Shown here piece by piece: positions 7,154-13,909 of a stretch of 64,000 bases of DNA. The position numbers and the translations under genes were made by a program. Location: NCBI RefSeq assembly GCF_000426185.1, contig NZ_AUEW01000007.1, positions 62,001-126,000 on the forward strand. Direction: 5' to 3'. Position 1 is the stretch's first letter. Each line of letters begins with the position of its first letter. This DNA is from Cellulomonas sp. URHD0024 (GTDB lineage Bacteria; Actinomycetota; Actinomycetes; Actinomycetales; Cellulomonadaceae). The notes under the pieces are model-generated. The model saw only the letters and a program-made list of their open reading frames with translations, did no database searches and was not told the origin of the DNA.

Positions 7154-8631
7154 CCGGCAAGCGCTTCGTCCCGGCCCTCGTCTACGCGGCTCTGGCCGCC
7201 GCGATCATCAGCTCGCTCGGCCTCCTGCTGGTACCCACGCTGTCCGCCGAGTTCGGTGTCTCGGTCAGCACTGCGCAGTGGACGCTGACCGTGAACCTGC
7301 TGGTCGGGGCGGTCGCGACACCGGTCCTCGGGCGGCTGTCCGACGGGCCGCACAAGAAGCGGATCCTGCTCCTCACGCTCGCCGTCATCTTCGTCGGCTC
7401 CGTGCTGGCCGCGACCGCGCAGACGTTCTCCGTGATCCTCGTCGGCCGCGCGCTGCAGGGGCTGTCGTACTCCATCACGCCGATGGCCATCGCGCTGGCC
7501 CGCCGCTACGCACCGCCGGACAAGATCGGACCCGGCATCGCCGCGCTGTCCGTCACGGTGGCCACCGGTATCGGCATCGGGTACCCCCTGACCGGGATCA
7601 TCGCCGCGTCGTTCGACTTCCGCTGGGCGTTCTGGTTCGCGGCCGCGTTCGTCGTCTCGGCGTTCGTCGTGATCCTCGTGGCCGTGCCGAAGGGTCCCGA
7701 CGACCAGGGCCTGCGCCGCCGCTTCGACACCCTGGGCGCCGCCCTGCTCGGCGTCGGCCTGGCCATGCTGCTGCTCGGCATCAGCGAGGGCCCACGGTTC
7801 GGCTGGGCCTCGGCCACGACGATCGGGCTGCTCGTCGGCGCCGCGGTCGTGCTCGCCCTGTGGGCCTGGCGCGAGCTCAGCACCGACCACCCGCTCATCC
7901 GGCTCGACCTCATGCGCAAGCCCGACGTGCTGCTGGCGAACGCGACCGGCCTGTCGATGGGCGCGTCCATGTACATCGGCGTCTCGGTGATCAGCCTGGT
8001 CGCGCAGGCGCCGACGAGCACCGGCTACGGCGTCGGCATGCCGCTGTTCTGGGCGGGCTTCGTCATGCTGCCCCTCTCGATCGGCAGCCAGCTGGCCAGC
8101 CGCCTGTGCCGCGCGTTCGCGCACCGGCTCAGCTTCACGGTGATGCTGCCGCTCGGCGCGCTGTTCGTCACCCTGGCCAACCTGCTGCTCGTCGTCCGGC
8201 ACGACGCCCTGCCCGAGCTGCTCGCGGGCATGTTCCTCGTCGGCATCGGCATCGGCACCACCTTCGCCGCGATGCCCGGCCTGATCGCCCGCGGGGTCGC
8301 CGCGCAGGAGCTGGGGTCGGCGGTGTCGTTCAACCAGGTGCTGCGGACGATCGGCGGCTCGATCGGCGCGGCCGTCGCCGGCGCCGTCATCGCGGCCCAC
8401 CTGGCGCCGACCGGCCGGCCCGCGAGTCAGGGCATCGAGCTGACGTTCCTCATCGCGGCCGTTGCCTGCGGCCTCGTCTTCGTCGGGCTGGCCACGCACG
8501 CGGTCCTCTCGCTCCGGCGGGCTCGTCGGATCGCTCCGCACGACCTCCTCCACGAGCTCCAGCAGCTCGAGCCCCACGACGCGGTGCCGGTGGGCGCCGC
8601 AGAACGTGCCGAGGTGTTCGGTGCGCCCTGA
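7150..8631 (+). CDS. MFS efflux transporter (EmrB/QacA-like, DHA2 type)
   Basis: A 493-residue integral membrane protein with about 14 hydrophobic helices, as expected for the drug:H+ antiporter-2 family. Motif A is seen as GRLSDGPHKKRIL after helix 2, and the antiporter motif C region is around ATGIGIGYPLTGIIAA. It starts inside the MarR stop codon. The C-terminal cytosolic tail (HDLLHELQQLEPHD) is polar and unusual. Export of an antibiotic or toxic organic compound is likely; the substrate is not predictable. Confidence 0.9.
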   Translation: MTGKRFVPALVYAALAAAIISSLGLLLVPTLSAEFGVSVSTAQWTLTVNLLVGAVATPVLGRLSDGPHKKRILLLTLAVIFVGSVLAATAQTFSVILVGRALQGLSYSITPMAIALARRYAPPDKIGPGIAALSVTVATGIGIGYPLTGIIAASFDFRWAFWFAAAFVVSAFVVILVAVPKGPDDQGLRRRFDTLGAALLGVGLAMLLLGISEGPRFGWASATTIGLLVGAAVVLALWAWRELSTDHPLIRLDLMRKPDVLLANATGLSMGASMYIGVSVISLVAQAPTSTGYGVGMPLFWAGFVMLPLSIGSQLASRLCRAFAHRLSFTVMLPLGALFVTLANLLLVVRHDALPELLAGMFLVGIGIGTTFAAMPGLIARGVAAQELGSAVSFNQVLRTIGGSIGAAVAGAVIAAHLAPTGRPASQGIELTFLIAAVACGLVFVGLATHAVLSLRRARRIAPHDLLHELQQLEPHDAVPVGAAERAEVFGAP

Positions 8632-8641
8632 GAATGGGCCG

Positions 8642-9073
8642 ATGGACATCGACGAGCTCCTCGATCACGTCCGCCGTCTCGACGGAGTCCTCGAGCTGGC
8701 GCCGGGAGAAGGCAGCGAGTTCCCGCCCATCGCCTGGGGTGACCACTTCTTCTACTACGCGCCTGACGGACAGGTCCCGACGAGCACCCAGCCGTTCGCG
8801 ACGATCGTCACCAAGAACTACCCGGACGACGAGCTGTCGCGGCTGGACGACGAGGGTCGCTGGCGGGTCAACGTCCACGTCGGCCGCGGCGCCGTGCCTG
8901 GTGCGCCGTCAGACCCCGGCGAGGCGGACGTCGTCCACCGGCATCCGGTCTACGGCGACGTGGGCTGGGTCGCGGTGGTCAACCCGGGCGAGCGCACCAG
9001 CGCCACCGTGCTCGACCTGATCGACCGCGCCCACGTCGCCGCGCGTGCCCGCTGGGACCGCCGAGCCGGCTAG
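8642..9073 (+). CDS. DUF6194 family protein
   Basis: 143 residues, recognised by the conserved blocks FDGV-like LDGVLELAPGEGSEFPPIAWG, FFYYAPDG and FATIVTKNYPDDE, and a C-terminal HPVYGDVGWVAVVNPG. Function is unknown; it is a small soluble actinobacterial protein. ATG 8642 is the first start at the domain edge. The stop codon overlaps that of the convergent oxidoreductase, leaving no intergenic space. Confidence 0.8.
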   Translation: MDIDELLDHVRRLDGVLELAPGEGSEFPPIAWGDHFFYYAPDGQVPTSTQPFATIVTKNYPDDELSRLDDEGRWRVNVHVGRGAVPGAPSDPGEADVVHRHPVYGDVGWVAVVNPGERTSATVLDLIDRAHVAARARWDRRAG

Positions 9074-9699
9074 GCCTGCGCGAGTGCGTTCGTCATGCCG
9101 GCCAGGTCCGCCTTCAGCCCGTAGGCCGGGTGGTCCTTCTCGAACCGCCAGCTCTCCGCGAGCGGGCCGACGTCGACGGCGTCGAAGCCGAGCTCGTCGA
9201 TGAGGCCGATGACGGCCTGCCGGGCGTCGGGGTCGTCGCCCGCGACCGAGAGGGCGAGGCGGTCGGGCGAGCCGGCGGGGACACCGAGCGAGCCGAGGTC
9301 GCCGTAGTAGATGTTGTTGAACGCCTTGACCACCGACGACGTCGGCAGGTGCTGCTGGAGGTATCCGGAGACGGTCGTCGCGCCCTCGTCGAGGACCGCG
9401 ATCTGGCCGTCGCGCTGCGGGTAGTAGTTGTTCGTGTCGATGACGAGCTTGCCGGCCAGCTCGGCGACGGGCACGGACGGGACGGCCTTGACGGGGATGG
9501 TCACGACCACGAGGTCGGCGCCGGCGGCCGCCTCCGCAGGCGTGGCGGCGCGGGCCCGGTCGCCGAGCTCGGACACGAGGTCCGTGAGCGTCGCAGGCCC
9601 GCGGGAGTTGCTGACGATGACGTCGTAGCCGTGCGCGACGGCGAGCCTGGCGAGCGTGCCGCCGATCTGGCCCGCCCCGATGAATCCGATGGTGGTCAT
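9070..9699 (-). CDS. NADPH-dependent F420 reductase-like oxidoreductase
   Basis: A 209-residue single-domain Rossmann protein with the N-terminal dinucleotide motif GFIGAGQIGGTLARL, the phosphate-binding SNSRGP after beta-2, and VKAFNNIYYGDL near the hydride-transfer site. This organisation is that of the F420_oxidored domain family, whose members reduce F420 or act as NAD(P)-binding dehydrogenases. Without the rest of the genome F420 use is not certain. It is divergent from the stress-protein operon and convergent with the DUF6194 gene. Confidence 0.82.
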   Translation of the reverse strand: MTTIGFIGAGQIGGTLARLAVAHGYDVIVSNSRGPATLTDLVSELGDRARAATPAEAAAGADLVVVTIPVKAVPSVPVAELAGKLVIDTNNYYPQRDGQIAVLDEGATTVSGYLQQHLPTSSVVKAFNNIYYGDLGSLGVPAGSPDRLALSVAGDDPDARQAVIGLIDELGFDAVDVGPLAESWRFEKDHPAYGLKADLAGMTNALAQA

Positions 9700-9773
9700 G
9701 CCGAGGCCAACCACGAGGGCCCCCAGGCTGTTCCACGGACTCGGCGGTACCGTGACGAACGGAGGCAGCCCGC

Positions 9774-10298
9774 ATGGCCCGTTCGGCACCGCACCCCTGG
9801 CACGGCAGCCCGGTCGAGGGCGCGCGGGCGGTGGTCGTCGGCGTCGTGCCCGGGCAGTCGGCGCGGGTGGTGCACGCCGCCGCGGAGCTGGCCCAGGCGT
9901 TGGGCGCGAACCTCGTGTGCGTGTGGTCGGACTCGGCGCGGATCCTCGTCGGGACCCATGACGACGGCTCCCTGGAGTCGACGACGCTCGATCCCGACCA
10001 CCTCGACGCCGACGAGGCCTCGGTCGCGGCCGACGACGAGTGTGCCGCCGAGGTGACCGAGCACCTGAGCGGCTACAAGGGCGCGTGGCGGTTCGTCTAC
10101 ACGGTCGGTGAGCCGACACACGCCCTCGCACACGTCGCGCACGAGCACGATGCCTGGATGATCGCCGTGGGGAGTCGTCGCGCCGGCCTCGGTGGGTGGA
10201 TGAACCACCTGGTCGGAGGGTCGACCGCTGGACGCCTCGCGCACACGCAGCCGATTCCCGTCACCATCGTCCCGCAGCACCCGAAGGAGAGCCCGTGA
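9774..10298 (+). CDS. universal stress protein (UspA family)
   Basis: A 174-residue single Usp domain. The ATP-binding loop is seen near the C-terminus as AVGSRRAGLGGWMNHLVGGST, matching the G-2X-G-9X-G-S/T pattern. GGAGG lies about 8 nt before the ATG. The stop overlaps the first crcB start (GTGA), so stress protein and fluoride channels are co-transcribed. Confidence 0.9.
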   Translation: MARSAPHPWHGSPVEGARAVVVGVVPGQSARVVHAAAELAQALGANLVCVWSDSARILVGTHDDGSLESTTLDPDHLDADEASVAADDECAAEVTEHLSGYKGAWRFVYTVGEPTHALAHVAHEHDAWMIAVGSRRAGLGGWMNHLVGGSTAGRLAHTQPIPVTIVPQHPKESP

Positions 10299-10723
10299 CC
10301 CGTCCGCCGCACCGCGACCCGCGCCTGATCGCGGTCGTGGCCCTGGGCGGGATGGTCGGCACGACGGCTCGGTGGGCGCTCACCCACGCGGTCGGCGCGT
10401 CGGCGAACGGGTTCCCGACGGCCACCCTGATCGAGAACGTGCTCGGGTCGTTCCTGCTGGGCGCACTCCTGGAAGGGCTGTTGCGACGAGGTGCCGAGAG
10501 CCCGCGCGGTCGCGTGCTGCGGCTCGGCCTGGGCACCGGGCTGCTCGGCGGGTTCACCACGTTCAGCGCGCTCGCCTACGAGCTCGAACGGCTGATCGCG
10601 GGCGGCCAGGTGACCATGGCGCTGGTCTACGCAACGCTCAGCCTGGTCCTCGGGATCCTCGCGTGCGTCGGCGGCATCGCGCTGGGCGCGGCCCGCGGGC
10701 GTCCCCGGACGGACCCCACCTGA
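10295..10723 (+). CDS. crcB: fluoride efflux channel subunit CrcB (first copy)
   Basis: A 142-residue protein with four membrane helices. Family motifs: GGMVGTTARW in helix 1, IENVLGSFLLG with the conserved Asn in helix 2, and GLLGGFTTFSALAYE in helix 3, where the phenylalanines line the fluoride path. Known Fluc channels are dual-topology dimers; actinobacteria often carry two paralogues that form a heterodimer. It overlaps the stress protein by 4 bp and the second crcB by 1 bp (TGATG). Confidence 0.93.
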   Translation: MTRPPHRDPRLIAVVALGGMVGTTARWALTHAVGASANGFPTATLIENVLGSFLLGALLEGLLRRGAESPRGRVLRLGLGTGLLGGFTTFSALAYELERLIAGGQVTMALVYATLSLVLGILACVGGIALGAARGRPRTDPT

Positions 10724-11088
10724 TGGTCGTGCTGATCGCCGTGCTCGGCGGGGTCGGGGCGGCGAGCCGGTTCGTCGTCGACGGCTCGATCCGGGCCCGC
10801 TGGACCCGCGTGTTCCCGCTGGCGACGCTGCTGATCAACGTCTCGGGCTCGCTGCTCATCGGGCTGCTCAACGGTGCCCACCTGTACCACGACCTCGGCT
10901 CGACAACCCTGGCCGTCGCGGCGACCGGGTTCTGCGGCGGGTACACCACGTTCTCGACGGCGATGGTCGAGACCGTCCGCCTGATCCAGGCCGGGGAGGT
11001 GCGCCGCGCGACCTTCAACGCCGTCGGCTCGGTCGTGCTCTGCCTGGGCGCCGCGGCCCTCGGCGTCGCGGTGATGGCGGCCTGGTGA
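10723..11088 (+). CDS. crcB: fluoride efflux channel subunit CrcB (second copy)
   Basis: A 121-residue second Fluc subunit with LGGVGAASRFVVDG, LLINVSGSLLIGLL and GFCGGYTTFSTAMVE. It is shorter than the first copy and diverged from it, consistent with an antiparallel heterodimer. Its stop overlaps the next gene (GTGA). No fluoride (crcB) riboswitch was recognised upstream of the operon. Confidence 0.93.
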   Translation: MVVLIAVLGGVGAASRFVVDGSIRARWTRVFPLATLLINVSGSLLIGLLNGAHLYHDLGSTTLAVAATGFCGGYTTFSTAMVETVRLIQAGEVRRATFNAVGSVVLCLGAAALGVAVMAAW

Positions 11089-11831
11089 CCGTCGTCCCGG
11101 CCTGGCGGCTCGCGCTGGCGCTGGCGGTGCTGCTCGCGGTGGTCATGCTGGTGCTCACCGTGGCGCAGGTCCGGGTCCGCCGGGACGCCCTGGTGGCGGT
11201 CGCCCGTGCGGCGGTCCAGCTCACGCTCGTCGCCCTGGTGATCGCCTGGGTGTTCCAGCACCCTGGCGGGGTCGCGATCTACCTCGTCGTCATGCTCGCC
11301 GCGGCGTCGTGGACGTCGGTGCGGCGGATCGGGCTCGGCACCTCGACGTGGCCGCCCGTCGCGCTCGCGATCGTCGTCGGCGCGCTCGCCGCCGTCGTAC
11401 CGGTCCTGGCCAGCGGCGCCCTGCCCGTCCAGGCCCAGACGGTCGTGCCGTTCAGCGCGCAGATCATCGGCGGCGCGATGACCGCGGTCTCCCTGGCGGG
11501 CGGCCGGCTTCGCGACGACGTGCGCGGCGAGTGGGACCAGGTCGAGGCGTGGCTCTCCCTCGGTGCGACCCCACGTCAGGCGGTCGTCTGGCACGCGCGT
11601 CGCGCCGTCGCACGGTCGCTGGTGCCCGCCCTGGACCAGACTCGGAGCGCCGGCCTGGTCACGCTGCCCGGCGCGTTCGTCGGCCTCCTGCTGGGCGGTG
11701 CCTCCCCGGCGGCGGCCGCCCAGGTGCAGCTGCTCGTGCTCGTCGGCCTGCTCGCCGCCGAGTCGGTGGCCGCCGTGGTGGCGGCCCGGCTGCTCGCGCA
11801 CCGACTGGGCCTCCGGACTCCCACCGGATAG
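11085..11831 (+). CDS. FetB-like ABC transporter permease (UPF0014)
   Basis: A 248-residue membrane protein with about six to seven helices. The segments AVQLTLVALVIAWVF, IIGGAMTAVSLAGGRL, LSLGATPRQA and LPGAFVGLLLGGASP are typical of the FetB/YbbM permease family linked to iron export and oxidative stress tolerance. The partner ATPase (FetA) is not next to it, so it must pair with a distant one or work in another way. It is the last gene of the stress/crcB operon. Confidence 0.8.
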   Translation: MTVVPAWRLALALAVLLAVVMLVLTVAQVRVRRDALVAVARAAVQLTLVALVIAWVFQHPGGVAIYLVVMLAAASWTSVRRIGLGTSTWPPVALAIVVGALAAVVPVLASGALPVQAQTVVPFSAQIIGGAMTAVSLAGGRLRDDVRGEWDQVEAWLSLGATPRQAVVWHARRAVARSLVPALDQTRSAGLVTLPGAFVGLLLGGASPAAAAQVQLLVLVGLLAAESVAAVVAARLLAHRLGLRTPTG

Positions 11832-12040
11832 TTCCCGGCCGCGAGCCCTCAGGGGCCGTCTACTGTGCCACCGTGACCTCGCGCCGCTCCCGCAGGATCG
11901 TCATGATCGTCACCTTCTCGTGGCTCACCGTCGTGATGGCCACGATGGTCGCGTTCGGCGGGTGGGATGGCGTCGTCCTCGCTCTCGGTGCGGTCGGCTT
12001 CTTCGCGTTGCTCGTCGGGACGGTCCTCACCCTTTCCCGG

Positions 12041-12054
12041 CGAACGAACGAACG
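12041..12054. repeat. CGAA tetranucleotide repeat, 3.5 units
   Basis: CGAACGAACGAACG, located where two open frames of one protein meet. Gain of one unit moves the upstream frame into the downstream one. Slipped-strand change here would switch the full-length product on or off. Confidence 0.7.
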
Positions 12055-12066
12055 CCGACCCGTGAG

Positions 12067-12492
12067 GTGGCAGCCGTCCGGCCCGAGTGGGAGTACCTCG
12101 ACGTCGTCAGCACTCCAGACCAGACCACAGAGATGCGCGTCACCGGCCAGCGCCGCGTCGGTGGCATCGTGGCAACCCTCGTGTACGGCGCCGGGGGTCT
12201 CGAACTGTGGGCCCGTCACAGGAACGGCACCGTCGTCCCCGTCCTCGCTCTCGCCTGGGCGCAGGTCGTCGACATCGTCGGCACCGACGTGTCGGACTGG
12301 CGGGGCTACCAACGACGCGGCCTGCGGATCACATTGACCGACGGACGTCGCGAGGACCTCGTCGTCCCTCCGGTACTCGCCGAGGTCCGGGCCGCGCGTG
12401 GGTCCGGTACCCCCTGGAACGTCGTGGTCGCGTCGCGGATCCTCGCCGCGCACACCGCCGTCACCCCTCAGGGTCCAACGACGCTTCCGTGA
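12067..12492 (+). CDS. hypothetical protein (soluble half of the split gene)
   Basis: If translated alone from GTG 12067, this gives 141 residues: a beta-rich domain with EWEYLDVVSTPDQ, VYGAGGLELWARHRNGTVVP and RRGLRITLTDGRREDLVVPP. The alternation of strands suggests a PH-like or similar small barrel, but I cannot assign a family. There is no convincing ribosome site, so it is more likely the C-terminal part of the upstream membrane gene, read after a frameshift. Confidence 0.5.
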   Translation: MAAVRPEWEYLDVVSTPDQTTEMRVTGQRRVGGIVATLVYGAGGLELWARHRNGTVVPVLALAWAQVVDIVGTDVSDWRGYQRRGLRITLTDGRREDLVVPPVLAEVRAARGSGTPWNVVVASRILAAHTAVTPQGPTTLP

Positions 12493-12550
12493 GCCAAACT
12501 TTCTCGTCGCGACGAAATCCGTGCTGACCTGGCCAGACGGCGACGGTTTC

Positions 12551-12597
12551 CACCGGTAGCGGGTGATGTCCGGAACGTCCGGTATCACGCACCGGTG
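12551..12597. promoter_or_regulatory. composite dyad upstream of the peptide cassette
   Basis: Outer arms CACCGGT (12551-12557) and ACCGGTG (12591-12597) enclose GTGAT (12563-12567) and ATCAC (12584-12588), which in turn enclose CCGG (12570-12573) and CCGG (12579-12582). This layered symmetry lies 66 bp before the 25-codon ORF in otherwise non-coding DNA. It could be an operator or a folded 5' leader. No regulator of the right kind is adjacent. Confidence 0.5.
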
Positions 12598-12662
12598 GAC
12601 CCTCTCTTCCTCCCCGTGCAGCCGACGCGGGCGGCACGGACAGCAGGGGGGAGGTGACAGCA

Positions 12663-12740
12663 ATGACGATCGAGATCGTGGTCGTCGAGGAGATTACGGC
12701 TACCCGGATCCACCTCGACCCTGACGCCGGCGGCGCCTGA
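12663..12740 (+). CDS. 25-residue peptide, candidate RiPP precursor
   Basis: ATG 12663 follows a near-ideal ribosome site (GGGAGGTGA, 5 nt before it). The product is rich in Ile, Val and Glu at the front (MTIEIVVVEE) and ends RIHLDPDAGGA. It has no cysteine and no serine, and three threonines. It is followed by a strong hairpin, then by an adenylating enzyme and a protease gene on the same strand. Precursor, attenuator, modifying enzyme, protease is a classic RiPP order. I infer that the peptide is activated or modified by the ThiF-like protein. No known precursor family was recognised. Confidence 0.65.
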   Translation: MTIEIVVVEEITATRIHLDPDAGGA

Positions 12741-12752
12741 GTTCCCGCCGCT

Positions 12753-12788
12753 GAGGGCTGGCCCGGCCGTGTGGCCGGGCCGGCCCTC
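12753..12788 (+). terminator. strong hairpin between peptide and enzyme genes (attenuator)
   Basis: GAGGGC (12753-12758) and GGCCCGGCC (12760-12768) pair with GGCCGGGCC (12773-12781) and GCCCTC (12783-12788) around a GTGT loop, giving a 16-bp stem with one T-G wobble. CTACGTTTT follows. A partial terminator here would keep the peptide mRNA in excess over the enzyme mRNA. Confidence 0.8.
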
Positions 12789-12829
12789 CTACGTTTTCCA
12801 GCCCATCGCAGACGACGAAGGACGACGAC

Positions 12830-13909
12830 ATGCTCCCGCGACTCAAGTCGCTCAACGTGCTGGCCTCGGGCACGGACCTGCTGGTCAGCCTGGACCCGAA
12901 GGTCCGCGTCCGGCTCGCCGACCCGGACGGTTCCGTGCTCGCACTCTTGCGGCTGTTGCAGGACGGGTCACGGACGCCTGACGAGCTCGCGGCGCAGGTC
13001 GGTTCCGACGTCCGGCCCGTGCTCGACCACCTCGACCGGCTCGGCTGGCTGGAGGACGCGTCGGCGCGGTCGCCGTTCGACGCGCACGACACCGAGCGCT
13101 ACTTCAGCAACCTCGCGTTCTTCGACGCGTTCACCACCCTGTCGCTGCCGCGCGACGAACCGCAGGAGCGACTGCGGGCCTCGCACGTGCTCGTGCTCGG
13201 CGCGGGCGGGCTCGGGTCTGCCGTGCTGATGAACCTGGCCGGGCTGGGTGTCGGCGCGCTGACCGTCGTCGACCAGGACCTCGTCGAGCTGCGCAACTTC
13301 GCGCGACAGTTCACGTACACGGAGGCCTCGCTCGGGCAGCCGAAGGCCGACCGGGTCGCCGACTGGCTGCGCGCGTTCGACCCCTCGCTGCGCGTCGCCT
13401 CCGAGAGGCGGCGCGTCGAGTCCACCGAGGACGTCGCCGAGCTCATCCGCGCGACGAAGCCCGACCTGGTGGTGTCCGCGATCGACGAGCCCGACGAGGT
13501 CGACCGGTGGGTCAACGCGGCGTGCGTCGCCGCGGGTGTGCCCTTCGTCCGCGGGGGTCTGGCCTACACGCAGGGGCTCTACTGGTCGGTCGACCCCGGC
13601 CGCAGCGCGTGCCGGGAGTGCCTGGAACGGCACCGCGAGAGACTGGCCGGCGGCGTCGACGCCGAGATCGTCGACGTCCCCCGGGTCCTGCGCCAGGACC
13701 GCGTCAACCGCGCGATCGGCCCGGTCGCGGGCGTGCTCGGCGGCCTGGTCGCGATGGAGGCGCTGCGCTACCTGACCGGTCTCGGCGAACCCGTGGCCGC
13801 CGGGCGTTACCAGCTGCTCGACTTCGCCGGTGACTGCTCGACGTCGTCCGACGCCTGGCCCGCGGACCCCGACTGCCCGGTGTGCGCGACGGCTCTGGTC
13901 CCGGCATGA
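12830..13909 (+). CDS. ThiF/E1-like adenylating enzyme with N-terminal RRE-like domain
   Basis: 359 residues. Residues ~10-80 form a winged-helix-like region (VSLDPKVRVRLADPDGSVLALLRLL, then TPDELAAQV and LDRLGWLED) resembling the RRE/PqqD clamp that binds precursor peptides. The E1 domain follows: GAGGLG 124-129, the acidic pair near VDQD, NFARQ 156-160 with its Arg, Lys172, and a four-cysteine zinc site (CREC 261-264, CPVC 349-352). In ThiF, MoeB and MccB this fold adenylates a peptide C-terminus. AAGGA precedes the ATG, and the stop overlaps the protease gene. Substrate: probably the 25-residue peptide. Confidence 0.85.
   Translation: MLPRLKSLNVLASGTDLLVSLDPKVRVRLADPDGSVLALLRLLQDGSRTPDELAAQVGSDVRPVLDHLDRLGWLEDASARSPFDAHDTERYFSNLAFFDAFTTLSLPRDEPQERLRASHVLVLGAGGLGSAVLMNLAGLGVGALTVVDQDLVELRNFARQFTYTEASLGQPKADRVADWLRAFDPSLRVASERRRVESTEDVAELIRATKPDLVVSAIDEPDEVDRWVNAACVAAGVPFVRGGLAYTQGLYWSVDPGRSACRECLERHRERLAGGVDAEIVDVPRVLRQDRVNRAIGPVAGVLGGLVAMEALRYLTGLGEPVAAGRYQLLDFAGDCSTSSDAWPADPDCPVCATALVPA

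Larger units (their letters stand above)
11873..12492 (+). pseudogene. two-helix membrane protein with C-terminal domain, split by a frameshift at a CGAA repeat
   Basis: GTG 11873 is 6 nt behind TACTGT (leaderless). The frame encodes a basic start and two membrane helices (residues ~8-50), then loses sense after LSRRTNER and stops only at 12337. The second half of a normal protein (from TREVAAVRPEWEYLDVV to 12492) lies in another frame. The shift occurs at CGAACGAACGAACG (12041-12054). One extra CGAA unit would fuse the halves into one protein of about 207 residues. It may be a decayed gene, a phase-variable locus or a sequencing error. Confidence 0.6.

Noticed and set aside
12566-12724. ORF from ATG 12566 overlapping the 25-codon peptide in another frame
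   Set aside because: No ribosome site, starts inside the dyad, composition unlike a real peptide. The 25-codon ORF has a much better start signal.
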